22,874 nucleotides of DNA from JANQRV01 sp964533785 (GCA_964533785.1 CAZHNG010000073.1:1-22874), one strand, 5' to 3'; counted from the first letter of the stretch, positions 7,260-15,720 are shown. The notes: generated by a model not told the origin, from the sequence alone. Translations and numbers: made by a program.

Positions 7260-8599
7260 TATTTAAATATTTCTTCTACTTGATGAATGGCCTCGGGTAA
7301 GGCCAGCACAATGACCTTATCGTTAATTTCAAAGTAAAAATCCCCATCGGGAACAAAGCTCTTTTCCCCTCTTATTATCCCAGCAATGATCGATTTTTGG
7401 GGAAAATGCAGATCTTTAATGGGATGGTTCAGCAACCGGTTTTTTTTGTGAATTTCGAATTCGATAATTTCGGCATCAACGCCGTGCAAACTCGCAATGG
7501 CCTCCACTTTTCCTTTTCTTACAAAACGAAATATATTATTAGCAGCGATCAACTTTTTGTTGATGATGGTATCTATACCAATATTTTGCGAAATACGGGT
7601 GTAGTTGACATTTTCGACCAAAGCAATGGTCTTGTAAACGCCTATTTCTTCCGCCATCAGACTAGTGATAATGTTAGTCTCGGAGTTTGGTGTCAATGCG
7701 ATAAAAGCATCCATTTTTTCCAACCCTTCTTCTTTAAGGGCATCGACATTACTTGGATCGGCATGGATAACCAGGCTCTTGTTGAGCTGCTCCACGAATC
7801 TCTTTGCCCTCTGTTCGTCTTCCATTACGACCGTAACGGAGTATTTACGCTCTAATTGTTGCGCAGTTCTCAACGCCAACGGAGTACCACCAATGATCAT
7901 AACATTCTTGATGGTTTTCAATTGTTTACCGACAAATTTCATAGCCACTTCCAAAGAGCAGCTATGGGTGGATATATAAAGATGATCACCTTTTCTTAGG
8001 ATGGTATCGCCACTCGGAATAATGGTATCGTTTGCACGTAATAATGCGATGCCTCTGAAGTTAAAGTCTTCCGCCAGTGAATCAATATAAGCGATAGAAT
8101 GGTTGATCAAAGGACAAGTGGTATCGAGCGTAAAACCAACAACGGATATTTTTCCGTCCTCAAATTCGAAAAGGTCAGTGAAAGAAGCGCGTTGTAATAG
8201 TCGCTCAATCTCCAGTGCGGCCAGCTTTTGAGGAGAGATGAGCACATCAACCCCCAGTTGTTTGAATTTTTCTTTATGATTTTCTTCCAGGTGTTCGGGA
8301 TTGGATATCCTGGCAATGGTATTTTTCGCGCCCTGTTGCTTGGCTAAAATAGCGGCCAGCAGATTCGTCTTTTCGGTAGTCGTAACAGCGATAAAGAGTT
8401 TGGCCTTCTTAATATTCGCTTGTTCCAAGACCTGGAAAGAAGTCGCATCCCCCCTAACCGTCAGTACATCTAAATGCCGGTTAACATGAGAAAGTACCCT
8501 CTCGTCAGTATCGATAAGGGTGATATCCTGGTTCTCTTTAGTCAGCAATTCCGCTAAATGAAAGCCAATAGCGCCCGCTCCGGCAATAATTATTTTCAT
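7259..8599 (-). CDS. trkA: Trk system regulatory subunit TrkA
   Basis: A 446-residue cytosolic, peripherally bound protein that gates TrkH in response to nucleotides. It has two tandem RCK units (RCK_N plus RCK_C each). The first Rossmann motif is intact: GAGAIG (7-12) and the acidic end of beta-2 in ITLIDTDE (26-33). The second unit begins at about 232 with VMIIGGTPLALRTAQQLE, where the glycine motif is degenerate (GGTPLA), so NAD(H) binding is probably confined to, or stronger in, the first half. RCK_C domains lie at about 140-220 and 370-446. It is the first gene of the trkA-trkH-ygeY-like unit, overlapping trkH by one base. The 201-base region upstream should hold the promoter. Length and layout match full-length TrkA. 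Confidence 0.94.
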   Translation of the reverse strand: MKIIIAGAGAIGFHLAELLTKENQDITLIDTDERVLSHVNRHLDVLTVRGDATSFQVLEQANIKKAKLFIAVTTTEKTNLLAAILAKQQGAKNTIARISNPEHLEENHKEKFKQLGVDVLISPQKLAALEIERLLQRASFTDLFEFEDGKISVVGFTLDTTCPLINHSIAYIDSLAEDFNFRGIALLRANDTIIPSGDTILRKGDHLYISTHSCSLEVAMKFVGKQLKTIKNVMIIGGTPLALRTAQQLERKYSVTVVMEDEQRAKRFVEQLNKSLVIHADPSNVDALKEEGLEKMDAFIALTPNSETNIITSLMAEEIGVYKTIALVENVNYTRISQNIGIDTIINKKLIAANNIFRFVRKGKVEAIASLHGVDAEIIEFEIHKKNRLLNHPIKDLHFPQKSIIAGIIRGEKSFVPDGDFYFEINDKVIVLALPEAIHQVEEIFK

Positions 8600-8800
8600 T
8601 GCTTTTTGCCCGTTTGAAAATGGACCTTAGTCCTGGTCACTTTAATAAATAAAAACTTCTACCGATACCCTTCACGTGAATCAAAATAAAGACCACAACA
8701 AAGGATATATAAAATACTTTCTTGCGAATAAGTTCACAAATATGAGAAACATTAGGAATAAATGAATGGTAAATGGAAGATGTTGAAAAAGAAAAGTTGA
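8600..8800. promoter_or_regulatory. Upstream region of the trkA operon
   Basis: This 201-base AT-rich gap follows the TetR copy 2 stop and precedes trkA. It contains a perfect 10-base palindrome, TTCACGTGAA (8671-8680), 71 bases before the trkA start. I see no clear -7/-33 promoter consensus of the phylum and no riboswitch. The palindrome is a possible regulator site. Confidence 0.35.
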
Positions 8801-9481
8801 CTATTTCTCGATCAACTTAAAGGCAAAGAACTCCATCATTTTCACTACGTCTCCTTCGAGGTCATCGCTTTTGCAACTGACATCAGTAAGAGAGGGAAGA
8901 TGTTGAGCAAAATAAATATGATTGTTGCTCATCTCCAGCAGTGTACTGGCTAAGGCACTCGGGTAAGGGAATTCAGGGTTGGCTTCAAGGATAATAGCTG
9001 CAATTTTTTTGCTGAGGGATTTATAGGTTAAGAAATAGCCTTTTTTGTTTTCTTCGTCCACCTGCTTAATGTGGTACGCTTTGGTACCTTCGCTCAATAC
9101 AATGCGGTGTAAAGCATCCCGGTCAATGTATTCCGCCGGCGTACTCAAGCGAATACTGTCCATAATAGTTTTTAAAACGATGCTTAACTTTTCTTTGGGA
9201 TCAGTGATGTTCATGGCGTTGAAATCGATACGAAATTTCATCCATTCCCAATACCAGGACAATAAATACACCAAAAAAATGTGCTTATTTTCAAAATAAC
9301 GATAGATGGAAGCTTCAGTAGAACTGATGCGGTCGGCTAATTTTTTGAAGGTGAAATCCTCCAACCCTATTTCATCGATCAAGAGAATACCGTGTTCGAT
9401 AATCTTTTTCCCTAATTTGGTTTCCTTAGGATCTCTTAAATAAAGACCTTCATTGACGGTTATTTGGATAGATACGGCCAT
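8801..9481 (-). CDS. TetR/AcrR-like transcriptional regulator, copy 2
   Basis: A 226-residue one-component regulator, paralogous to the one at 3589-4296. The helix-turn-helix is FTFKKLADRISSTEASIYRYF (about 43-63), followed by the shared LLSWYWEWM segment and a helical ligand-binding and dimerisation domain. It lacks the first few residues of copy 1 but has the same lead-in before the domain (LYLRDPKETKLGKKIIEHG). It starts 72 bases after the stop of the second SulP gene, so it may be cotranscribed with that transporter, while the gap also holds a 13-mer (9531-9543) shared with the region before copy 1. The trkA operon begins 201 bases downstream. Control of SulP, of itself, or of trk is plausible but not shown. 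Confidence 0.85.
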   Translation of the reverse strand: MAVSIQITVNEGLYLRDPKETKLGKKIIEHGILLIDEIGLEDFTFKKLADRISSTEASIYRYFENKHIFLVYLLSWYWEWMKFRIDFNAMNITDPKEKLSIVLKTIMDSIRLSTPAEYIDRDALHRIVLSEGTKAYHIKQVDEENKKGYFLTYKSLSKKIAAIILEANPEFPYPSALASTLLEMSNNHIYFAQHLPSLTDVSCKSDDLEGDVVKMMEFFAFKLIEK

Positions 9482-9530
9482 ATTAAATCATTTACCTTTA
9501 TTCGACAAATATAGCGCCTATCTTGAAAAG

Positions 9531-9543
9531 TAGTAAGGCTATC
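9531..9543. promoter_or_regulatory. Element shared by both TetR upstream regions
   Basis: TAGTAAGGCTATC here matches, with one change, TAGTAAGACTATC on the - strand at 4320-4332. Each copy lies within 65 bases of the start of a TetR paralog. The orientations relative to the genes are opposite. Flanking CCTATCTT (9518-9525) gives an imperfect dyad with AGTAAGG. This is a candidate common operator. Confidence 0.4.
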
Positions 9544-9553
9544 TTTTTCATGC

Positions 9554-10633
9554 TTAGGATTGTACGACATCTTCGACATTTGCTTTTAGGTATTGAAGAC
9601 ATTCGGAAAAGTTTGCAAATAGGTGTTCAGGGGGAACCAAATTAGGAATGATATCAATAGCTTCCATTCTGAGTTGTGGTTGTTCCCTTAACCCAACTAT
9701 GAGAATGATGATCCCATTTTTCACCATATCGATCAACACGTCTTCCAATGCATAAACCCCTGACTGATCAACGTAGGCTACTTTATCCATACGTATGATC
9801 AGGTGAGTAGCAGTGGTAGGAATCTGTTTAGCCAATTCCTGAAAGTTATTCGTACTACCGAAGAAAAGGGGGCCGTACAAATGTTTAATGTAAACTTCTT
9901 CTTTTAAGTTGGATGGCAATTCTAATTCATCACTCCATTGCATGCCTGGTATTTCTTCAACCTTCTCGAGGGTTCTTATTTTAGAGTTTTCCGCTGCTAT
10001 ATCACCAACCCTCTTCATAAAGAACAAGGCTGCTGCGATCATTCCTATTCCAACGGCAAAAACGAGGTTCCAGAAGGTCGCCAGCAACATCACGCCGAAC
10101 ATAATAAATATCTCTTGATTAGAAGTTTTTGGTATGGCCTTCAGTCCCTTGTAATCCATCACTCCAATACCTACGGTGATCAGAATACCTGCTAATACAG
10201 CTGCCGGTATCTGGGAAGCTATGGGGCCGAGCGCCAGTAAAATGAACAATAAAAGCAGACCAGCAATCATTCCGGATATACGGGTTTTCCCGCCGGAATT
10301 GATGTTCACAACCGTTCTGATGGTAGCCCCAGCTCCGGGAATACCGCCAAAAACAGCGGATATACTGTTTCCTAGCCCCTGTCCGATCAATTCCTGATTC
10401 GGGTCGTGTTTCGTCCTTGTCATGTTATCCGCTACGATCGAAGTCAGCAACGAATCAATAGCCCCCAGTAATGCCAAAGAAAAGGCTGAAAACAAATAAG
10501 GCGAAACCTGGGAAAGACTAAAATCGGTAAAGATCTCTAACCTTAAAACCGGAAAACCAGCAGGTATTTCCGGGATTGGACGATAGTTAATGACCCCTTG
10601 TACACTCAGCAGGTAAGCGCCTGCCGATACCAT
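9554..10633 (-). CDS. C-terminal fragment of the frameshifted SulP transporter
   Basis: This 359-residue frame begins at an ATG directly preceded in frame by TAA. It carries the second part of the transport domain (SLALLGAIDSLLTSIVADNM, then PGAGATIRTVVNINSGGKT) and a complete STAS domain at about 240-350. It overlaps the N-terminal frame by 47 bases. Separate translation would require reinitiation inside the upstream frame; I think it is simply the rest of one broken gene. Confidence 0.7.
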   Translation of the reverse strand: MVSAGAYLLSVQGVINYRPIPEIPAGFPVLRLEIFTDFSLSQVSPYLFSAFSLALLGAIDSLLTSIVADNMTRTKHDPNQELIGQGLGNSISAVFGGIPGAGATIRTVVNINSGGKTRISGMIAGLLLLFILLALGPIASQIPAAVLAGILITVGIGVMDYKGLKAIPKTSNQEIFIMFGVMLLATFWNLVFAVGIGMIAAALFFMKRVGDIAAENSKIRTLEKVEEIPGMQWSDELELPSNLKEEVYIKHLYGPLFFGSTNNFQELAKQIPTTATHLIIRMDKVAYVDQSGVYALEDVLIDMVKNGIIILIVGLREQPQLRMEAIDIIPNLVPPEHLFANFSECLQYLKANVEDVVQS

Positions 10634-11435
10634 TTAACAAGGCCACTAAAGTACTGGGAATAGCCCTTGTAATTCTTTTAAATCCGTAAATGATCGTGAT
10701 CGTTAATATAGCGAGGATAAACTCCGTCCAGTTGATATTCATTACGGCTTTTCTTAAATACCGGATAGCTCCCATGACACCTGAAGCATCTTTAGAGGCC
10801 AAGACCTTCGCTTCGATTAAAATTTCTTCTTCCGTTATTTGTTCCGCTCTTCTAATCGTTTCTCTAAAATCCTCCAACACCAATATCCCTTCTTCTGCTT
10901 CATCTCTTAAGATCTTTTCCAACAAGACATCCTCCGCTTGTGGTTTAAATTGATCTATCAGCTCGGTATCCTCTCCGGGGTAATAACCTAAAGAAGGTAA
11001 AAGCTGGGTGATGATAATGATAACGCCAATAGCAGTCATAAAACCAGACACTACCGGATAGGGAATATACCGGATATACTGCCCAATTCCAGTAACCCCC
11101 AGAATGACCAACATGATACCGGCCATAAGAAAAACGGTTAAAATAGCAGGAAGTGCCTGGTTAATATCTCCGTTATTTGTTTGAAGGGTACTCGCGACAA
11201 TGAGCATACTCACCGCCGTCATCGGGGCAGTAGGCCCGGAGATCTGAGTAGGGGTTCCTCCAAAAAGAGCAGCAAAGAATGCTGTAAAAATAGCACCGTA
11301 CAGCCCGGCATCCGGCCCTAAGCCAGAACTCAATCCAAAGGCCAAGGCTAAGGGTAAAGCCACTATTCCCGCCGTAAGTCCTCCGAAAAAATCTCCTTTT
11401 ATATACGAAAAATCAAATTGGAATAACCGCTTCAT
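10587..11435 (-). CDS. N-terminal fragment of the frameshifted SulP transporter
   Basis: This 282-residue frame starts at ATG with MKRLFQFDFSYIKGDFFGGL. It holds the first membrane segments, QISGPTAPMT (64-73) at the substrate region, and the charged insertion. Genuine family sequence ends at Leu267; the last 15 residues (NGIGRRLPAECTRGH) are out of frame. Alone it lacks the later membrane segments and the STAS domain and would not be a working transporter. Confidence 0.7.
   Translation of the reverse strand: MKRLFQFDFSYIKGDFFGGLTAGIVALPLALAFGLSSGLGPDAGLYGAIFTAFFAALFGGTPTQISGPTAPMTAVSMLIVASTLQTNNGDINQALPAILTVFLMAGIMLVILGVTGIGQYIRYIPYPVVSGFMTAIGVIIIITQLLPSLGYYPGEDTELIDQFKPQAEDVLLEKILRDEAEEGILVLEDFRETIRRAEQITEEEILIEAKVLASKDASGVMGAIRYLRKAVMNINWTEFILAILTITIIYGFKRITRAIPSTLVALLNGIGRRLPAECTRGH
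10633..10635 (-). other. One-base frameshift site in the SulP gene
   Basis: The - strand reads GCC TTG TTA AAT GGT. With one A fewer it reads TTA ATG GTA TCG GCA, which continues the SulP protein without a gap. The run is only three A's, short for a homopolymer sequencing error but possible. Confidence 0.75.
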
Positions 11436-11559
11436 TTAATACTATGACTTTGTATTTGTAGAGTAAACCTATCAAAATTGTTTGGTATTGTCTTATGCAA
11501 TATAATAAAAACTATTGTATTTGAAAGATTAGTTTACACGTTACAGTTTCTCTAAAAAC
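11436..11559. promoter_or_regulatory. Upstream region of the second SulP gene
   Basis: This gap contains TACAATAGT on the - strand (11511-11519), the word also present before the first SulP gene and TetR copy 1. The word is part of an inverted repeat AAACTA (11509-11514) / TAGTTT (11530-11535). It lies about 75 bases upstream of the SulP start. It is a candidate operator or promoter element. Confidence 0.4.
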
Positions 11560-14500
11560 TCACTTTTCCCCTTTCTCCCCAAACAACTTTGAATAATCCA
11601 ACGCTTCCAGATCATCGATCCCCATTTTCTTCAATTCTCTGCGGTTGTTTTTCATTCCAACACTACTTACCAAACCACTCAATAATCCTTTGACTGTTAA
11701 ATTGACAAACGCTTTCCTCTTGTCACGCTCAAAGTATATGGTACCTACTTCCTTGGTTAAGAAGCTCGGATTTCGGGATTTCACCAAACGATTAGCCCAA
11801 AAGGTAAGAATGGTGTTACCGAGGTTACCTTTGTTCTGGTCATTTTTGGGAAGGATCTGGAACCGGAGCTTCTTGTATTTAAAGAACATATTGCCGATAG
11901 CGTAATCTTCATTCGCCACCATATCGAACTCAATCAATTGACTCTCTCCTTCATTAACCTGTATCCTGGCAGCCGGTGTTAGTACCTGGTTAAGGACCGG
12001 CAGTTCGAACTCCCTGACCAGACCTTTCACTTCGTAGCTATTCAGCGTATCATTCATATCAAATATAGCCTGAATGGCAAAATTAGCTTCATCGTACAAG
12101 CTCCCCGTGCCATTCAATAAAACCGGACTTTCGAAAGTTTCCGGTTGATTGGAAAGCCCCCGGACAGTAGCATTTATATCGTTTATTTCAACTTTGGAAA
12201 TTTCATCCGATCCCTGTGGTAATGCCCGAAAAATAACCTGCCCATCAAAAGTGAGAGAATCTAAAGAAAAAGGATAAGGGATTGCTTTTATCTCTTCCTG
12301 TACCAAAGGTTGATAACGCTCCTCAGGCAAATTATTTTCATCATTAAAAATGAAGACCCTGGCCTTATGGAACGATACCTTACTGATATCTAAAGGTTTT
12401 TCAAATAACTGTTGCGGACTAAAATCATGAACCACCATGCTATCCGTTATTACCGTAAAGTAATCTTGCCGATGATCCAGCATAGCGGAATACTCCATAT
12501 TGGTATAACGGGGTTGCACTTGTATGTATTTGTTAACCAGCCTTTTCTCAGCTGATTCGTAATGAAGCGATTGACAAAGGTTATATTCATCATATCGGCC
12601 AAATTGAAAAGCCATTTCCTTCAAATTCAGGGAAAGCCGGCCGTAAGTATCGTCCATCTGGTTCCACCTGACTGTTGAATCCAGGTTTAACTCTTCTATC
12701 CCAATACTCAAACCGTGAATATTGATCAACCGCTCTAATTGCAGGCGCAAGTCAATCGTTTCGATGTTAAAGTCATTCACCGCCAGCCGATCAAAATGAG
12801 TATCGATGTAATGCTTTGATTTTTTCGAAGCGGTGCTGTCCAATTGGGGAATGGTCACGGCCAGATCCATTTGCTTTATCCGAAAGTCATCCAACAACAA
12901 GGCATTTTGGCTGAACAGTGGTTCGATTTTTAAACCTTCAGCCCGCAGGCCAAAAAGCGTAGAACGCACCTTTTCTTTTTGGGGGGTTAACGTAAAATTC
13001 AGCTCATCCAACCCAAAAGAACATAAAGTGTCTGCTTCCAGGTTGAAAGCGGTAAAGAATGAATTCCAACCAGGCTGTCGAACACGAATACTGTCTTTTG
13101 CCTTAAACTGAAGGGTTCGGTAATATTCCGTAAGCTTGGTTATTTCAAAAACATCACGGTGGTTTTCAACTCCGTTTACCATCAGGTCAAAACTTGGCAC
13201 TACCAGGGAGAAAGTATCTCCTTGCTCCCAGGTCACCGCAGCGTCGTTAATCAACAAGGTATCCACTTGCACCATTGGCAGGTCGCCTGCCGGATCATGA
13301 GATTTTGAAACTTTTGGATCCTTTTTTCGAATACTGATCTTGCTTTCCGGACGGTTGATCGTGATTTTATCCGCGATAATAGTTTTGTCTTTGAGCAAAG
13401 TGCTGCGATCCAGGTTAAAAACCTTCAATTGGGGCACAACAATAGGATGTAACACTTCCAGGGTGTCGTATTGTGGCAACAATTGGAGATTATCAAATTG
13501 ATAAGAGCTGGTACCAATTTGCGCTAATCCCTCAATTTGAATGCGGTGGGAAAGGTCTTCACTCGAAAAAAAGGCGGGGCCGGTCTGAATACTCCAAATA
13601 TCATAAGTAGCCGTATCTAAATCGATATTGGTATCCAGTTTTTGTACGTTGAAAAAAGTGCCATTACCAAAATCTACGGTTGCCCAGGCATTCTGAACGC
13701 GAATATTATCCGTTTGAAACGGAAAATGCGGGCCAGCAACCTTGTCCTGATTGGAAGGATCAACCGATAATTTCAGGTTTACATCAGGCCTGAAGACCAC
13801 CGTAGAATCAAATTCGACCTGCATGGCGATCAGACTATCCAGATCCGTATTGAAAACATTGATCCTCTCAATTTCCGAATCCAGTTCTCCTTCTTTAAAA
13901 ACCGTAGAAAGTCGAATACGCTCGAGTTGATGGTCAGTACCGTTTGAGCTAAGCCCATCGAGTTGCAATTTGAGACTATCGGTAGTATAGCCAATATTCT
14001 TTATTCTGATGCCAAAAGTATCGACAAGGTTTTTCCAGGATTTTAAAGACTCGCGGACGTATAACCCTTCGGCTTCCAACTGATATTGATCGACCGCTAC
14101 GGTCTGATCCAGCTCAAATTTTCCCTCCTCCACTAAAACATTTTTGGCTTCGACAACGGGAAATTTTGACCGGCGTAGAAAACGGGTGAATGATTCCAAA
14201 GGCGGCCCGCCATTCGATTGATCTTTTTTTGTGCTTCCCCCCTTTTTTTTCAATATAGTAGACGGCTGACGAACAATCAGTTGCGACAATTTCACGGGTT
14301 CTCCAAACATAGCCTCCAAATAATTGATCCCTCTTACTTCTAATTCCGGCACCTTTTGCAAAAATTCCAGTTGTTCGGATTTTGCCTGTAACACCAAATT
14401 ATTGATGAATAAAGTAGAATCCAAGGAACTGATATAAAAGTTATCCAAATGAAAGCCTCGTTCTTGCCCGAGAAATACCTCATTAATATCGCTCAATTGA

Positions 14501-15642
14501 ATACTAAGCCCGGAAAAAGGAGGATTCTGGTGATCGAAATACCAATCCACTGTGTCAACCTTTAGATCGTAAATACGAAAAGTATCAACATTTAAATTGA
14601 GGTCAAACCCGCTGAACCGGTGGATGTCCAAATCTATTTTACCATTTTCGAGTAAAACTTCTCCGATGCTCAGGCTGGGTGCGAAGCGTTCCAGAATAGC
14701 CAGGATAGCGCTATTTTTTGTTGAAGTTTTAGGTTCTTTTTGAAATTTTTCCTGTGCGTGGACCAGCGGATTCTTCAGTACTACCTGGGCGATATCGAAT
14801 TCCCCTTTCAAATAACTCGCTTCGTAATCAATGCCTAAAAGGTTGATTTCAGGAACAGCAATATGATAGATGTAATGCTTTTCGATTACACTTCGGTCGG
14901 TTAACACATTTTCATCCACCGGCCGGAGGGCCAAACCTTTAAAGGTAAGCAGAGAGTCTTTTGTCGACAATCGAATCTGATCAAAATTGATTTGGTGGAT
15001 CTGGTCATTGAGAAAGAGAGTCTCCTCATTGATTACCAATTCGATAGACTGAGCATTCAAAAAATTTTGCTTGGTGAACGTGGAGTCTACAAAGAAATGA
15101 CGGATAAAAAAATTGATATCCTCTAAAGTAAAATCATTGATCAACTGGAAACCTTCACTTTGGTGCTGGAAGCTGGCACTTTCTACTTCTAATGCCTTTA
15201 CCTCAAACAAGGCTACGTACTGGGTGATCAGGTCAAGTATACTAAATGATTCGGTGGTGAAGTGCCGGCTGTCTTCCGTGACATAGTCTTTAATAACCAG
15301 CTCAGGGTCTGCAATAGTCACTCCCTCAATACTTAGTCTTTTTTCGAATAGAATGGGATAAACGGAAGCCAGCTCAATTTCAAAAGAAGCTACCTTGAAT
15401 TCGTACAATCTCCGGGCAGGATTGGCTTGGAGCGCAGAATCCGGAATTAACACAAAGTCTTCGACGTTTAATTTCTTTTGCCAAAAATCCAGGTCCAGCT
15501 TACCATAAGTGAAGTTATAATTAGGGAGTAGTTGCTCCTTGATCCGCTCATTAAAAGCCTGGGAAGCAAACTCCGTACCAATGAACTTAATCACAATAAA
15601 AAGAATAACAATCGAGACCAACAAGATTAGCCATTTTCTCAT
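11560..15642 (-). CDS. AsmA-like large envelope protein
   Basis: A 1360-residue protein with one N-terminal membrane helix (MRKWLILLVSIVILFIVIKF, residues 1-20) and a long periplasmic part made almost wholly of short beta strands. The lead-in after the helix (LLPNYNFTYGKLDLDFWQKKLNVEDFVLIPDS) is typical of AsmA/TamB/DUF748-type proteins, where repeated strands of the form 'I..L.L......V..I.V' build a long grooved beta structure. Similar segments recur through the protein (for example EKRLSIEGVTIADPELVIKD; KSRNPSFLTKEVGTIYFERD near the end). Relatives in Proteobacteria are implicated in lipid transfer between the membranes or in outer-membrane assembly; a comparable role here is inference. The start is ATG, 78 bases after the stop of the giant TPR/propeller gene, so the two may be cotranscribed. 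Family assignment is by overall pattern, not by a specific motif. Confidence 0.68.
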   Translation of the reverse strand: MRKWLILLVSIVILFIVIKFIGTEFASQAFNERIKEQLLPNYNFTYGKLDLDFWQKKLNVEDFVLIPDSALQANPARRLYEFKVASFEIELASVYPILFEKRLSIEGVTIADPELVIKDYVTEDSRHFTTESFSILDLITQYVALFEVKALEVESASFQHQSEGFQLINDFTLEDINFFIRHFFVDSTFTKQNFLNAQSIELVINEETLFLNDQIHQINFDQIRLSTKDSLLTFKGLALRPVDENVLTDRSVIEKHYIYHIAVPEINLLGIDYEASYLKGEFDIAQVVLKNPLVHAQEKFQKEPKTSTKNSAILAILERFAPSLSIGEVLLENGKIDLDIHRFSGFDLNLNVDTFRIYDLKVDTVDWYFDHQNPPFSGLSIQLSDINEVFLGQERGFHLDNFYISSLDSTLFINNLVLQAKSEQLEFLQKVPELEVRGINYLEAMFGEPVKLSQLIVRQPSTILKKKGGSTKKDQSNGGPPLESFTRFLRRSKFPVVEAKNVLVEEGKFELDQTVAVDQYQLEAEGLYVRESLKSWKNLVDTFGIRIKNIGYTTDSLKLQLDGLSSNGTDHQLERIRLSTVFKEGELDSEIERINVFNTDLDSLIAMQVEFDSTVVFRPDVNLKLSVDPSNQDKVAGPHFPFQTDNIRVQNAWATVDFGNGTFFNVQKLDTNIDLDTATYDIWSIQTGPAFFSSEDLSHRIQIEGLAQIGTSSYQFDNLQLLPQYDTLEVLHPIVVPQLKVFNLDRSTLLKDKTIIADKITINRPESKISIRKKDPKVSKSHDPAGDLPMVQVDTLLINDAAVTWEQGDTFSLVVPSFDLMVNGVENHRDVFEITKLTEYYRTLQFKAKDSIRVRQPGWNSFFTAFNLEADTLCSFGLDELNFTLTPQKEKVRSTLFGLRAEGLKIEPLFSQNALLLDDFRIKQMDLAVTIPQLDSTASKKSKHYIDTHFDRLAVNDFNIETIDLRLQLERLINIHGLSIGIEELNLDSTVRWNQMDDTYGRLSLNLKEMAFQFGRYDEYNLCQSLHYESAEKRLVNKYIQVQPRYTNMEYSAMLDHRQDYFTVITDSMVVHDFSPQQLFEKPLDISKVSFHKARVFIFNDENNLPEERYQPLVQEEIKAIPYPFSLDSLTFDGQVIFRALPQGSDEISKVEINDINATVRGLSNQPETFESPVLLNGTGSLYDEANFAIQAIFDMNDTLNSYEVKGLVREFELPVLNQVLTPAARIQVNEGESQLIEFDMVANEDYAIGNMFFKYKKLRFQILPKNDQNKGNLGNTILTFWANRLVKSRNPSFLTKEVGTIYFERDKRKAFVNLTVKGLLSGLVSSVGMKNNRRELKKMGIDDLEALDYSKLFGEKGEK

Positions 15643-15720
15643 AGCTTCTTTTACGAATTACATTCAGACTTACGTGTCTCTATTCTAACTAAAAATACAC
15701 AAATTATCCGTAAAGCAAGG
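15643..15720. promoter_or_regulatory. Short leader before the AsmA-like gene
   Basis: The 78-base gap contains TAAGTCTGAAT on the - strand (15662-15672), one base different from the TAAGCCTGAAT found before the first SulP gene and the giant protein gene. It ends 19 bases before the AsmA-like start. No terminator for the upstream gene is visible, which fits readthrough. Confidence 0.35.

Larger units (their letters stand above)
9554..11435 (-). pseudogene. SulP family anion transporter with STAS domain, frameshifted
   Basis: Two overlapping frames together make one 626-residue SulP/SLC26 transporter. The N-terminal frame (11435-10587) runs correctly to residue Leu267 (RAIPSTLVALL) and then reads 15 unrelated residues to a stop. 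The other frame (10633-9554) continues the family sequence from MVSAGAYLLSVQGVINY through NINSGGKTRISGM to a good C-terminal STAS domain (GPLFFG, then VAYVDQSGVYALEDVL). Removing one A from the AAA complementary to 10633-10635 joins them exactly. The membrane domain also carries a charged insertion of about 75 residues (about 155-232) rich in Glu and Lys, longer than in many SulP proteins. The product would transport an inorganic anion such as sulfate or bicarbonate. The rest of the gene shows no other damage, so this is either a recent mutation or a sequence error. A TetR-like gene follows after 72 bases. Confidence 0.85.

Noticed and set aside
10587..10633. Programmed ribosomal frameshifting in the second SulP gene
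   Set aside because: Joining needs a +1 shift at TTA AAT with no stop or rare slippery heptamer in the zero frame and no clear stimulatory structure; a plain mutation or sequence error is simpler. Recorded as possible only.
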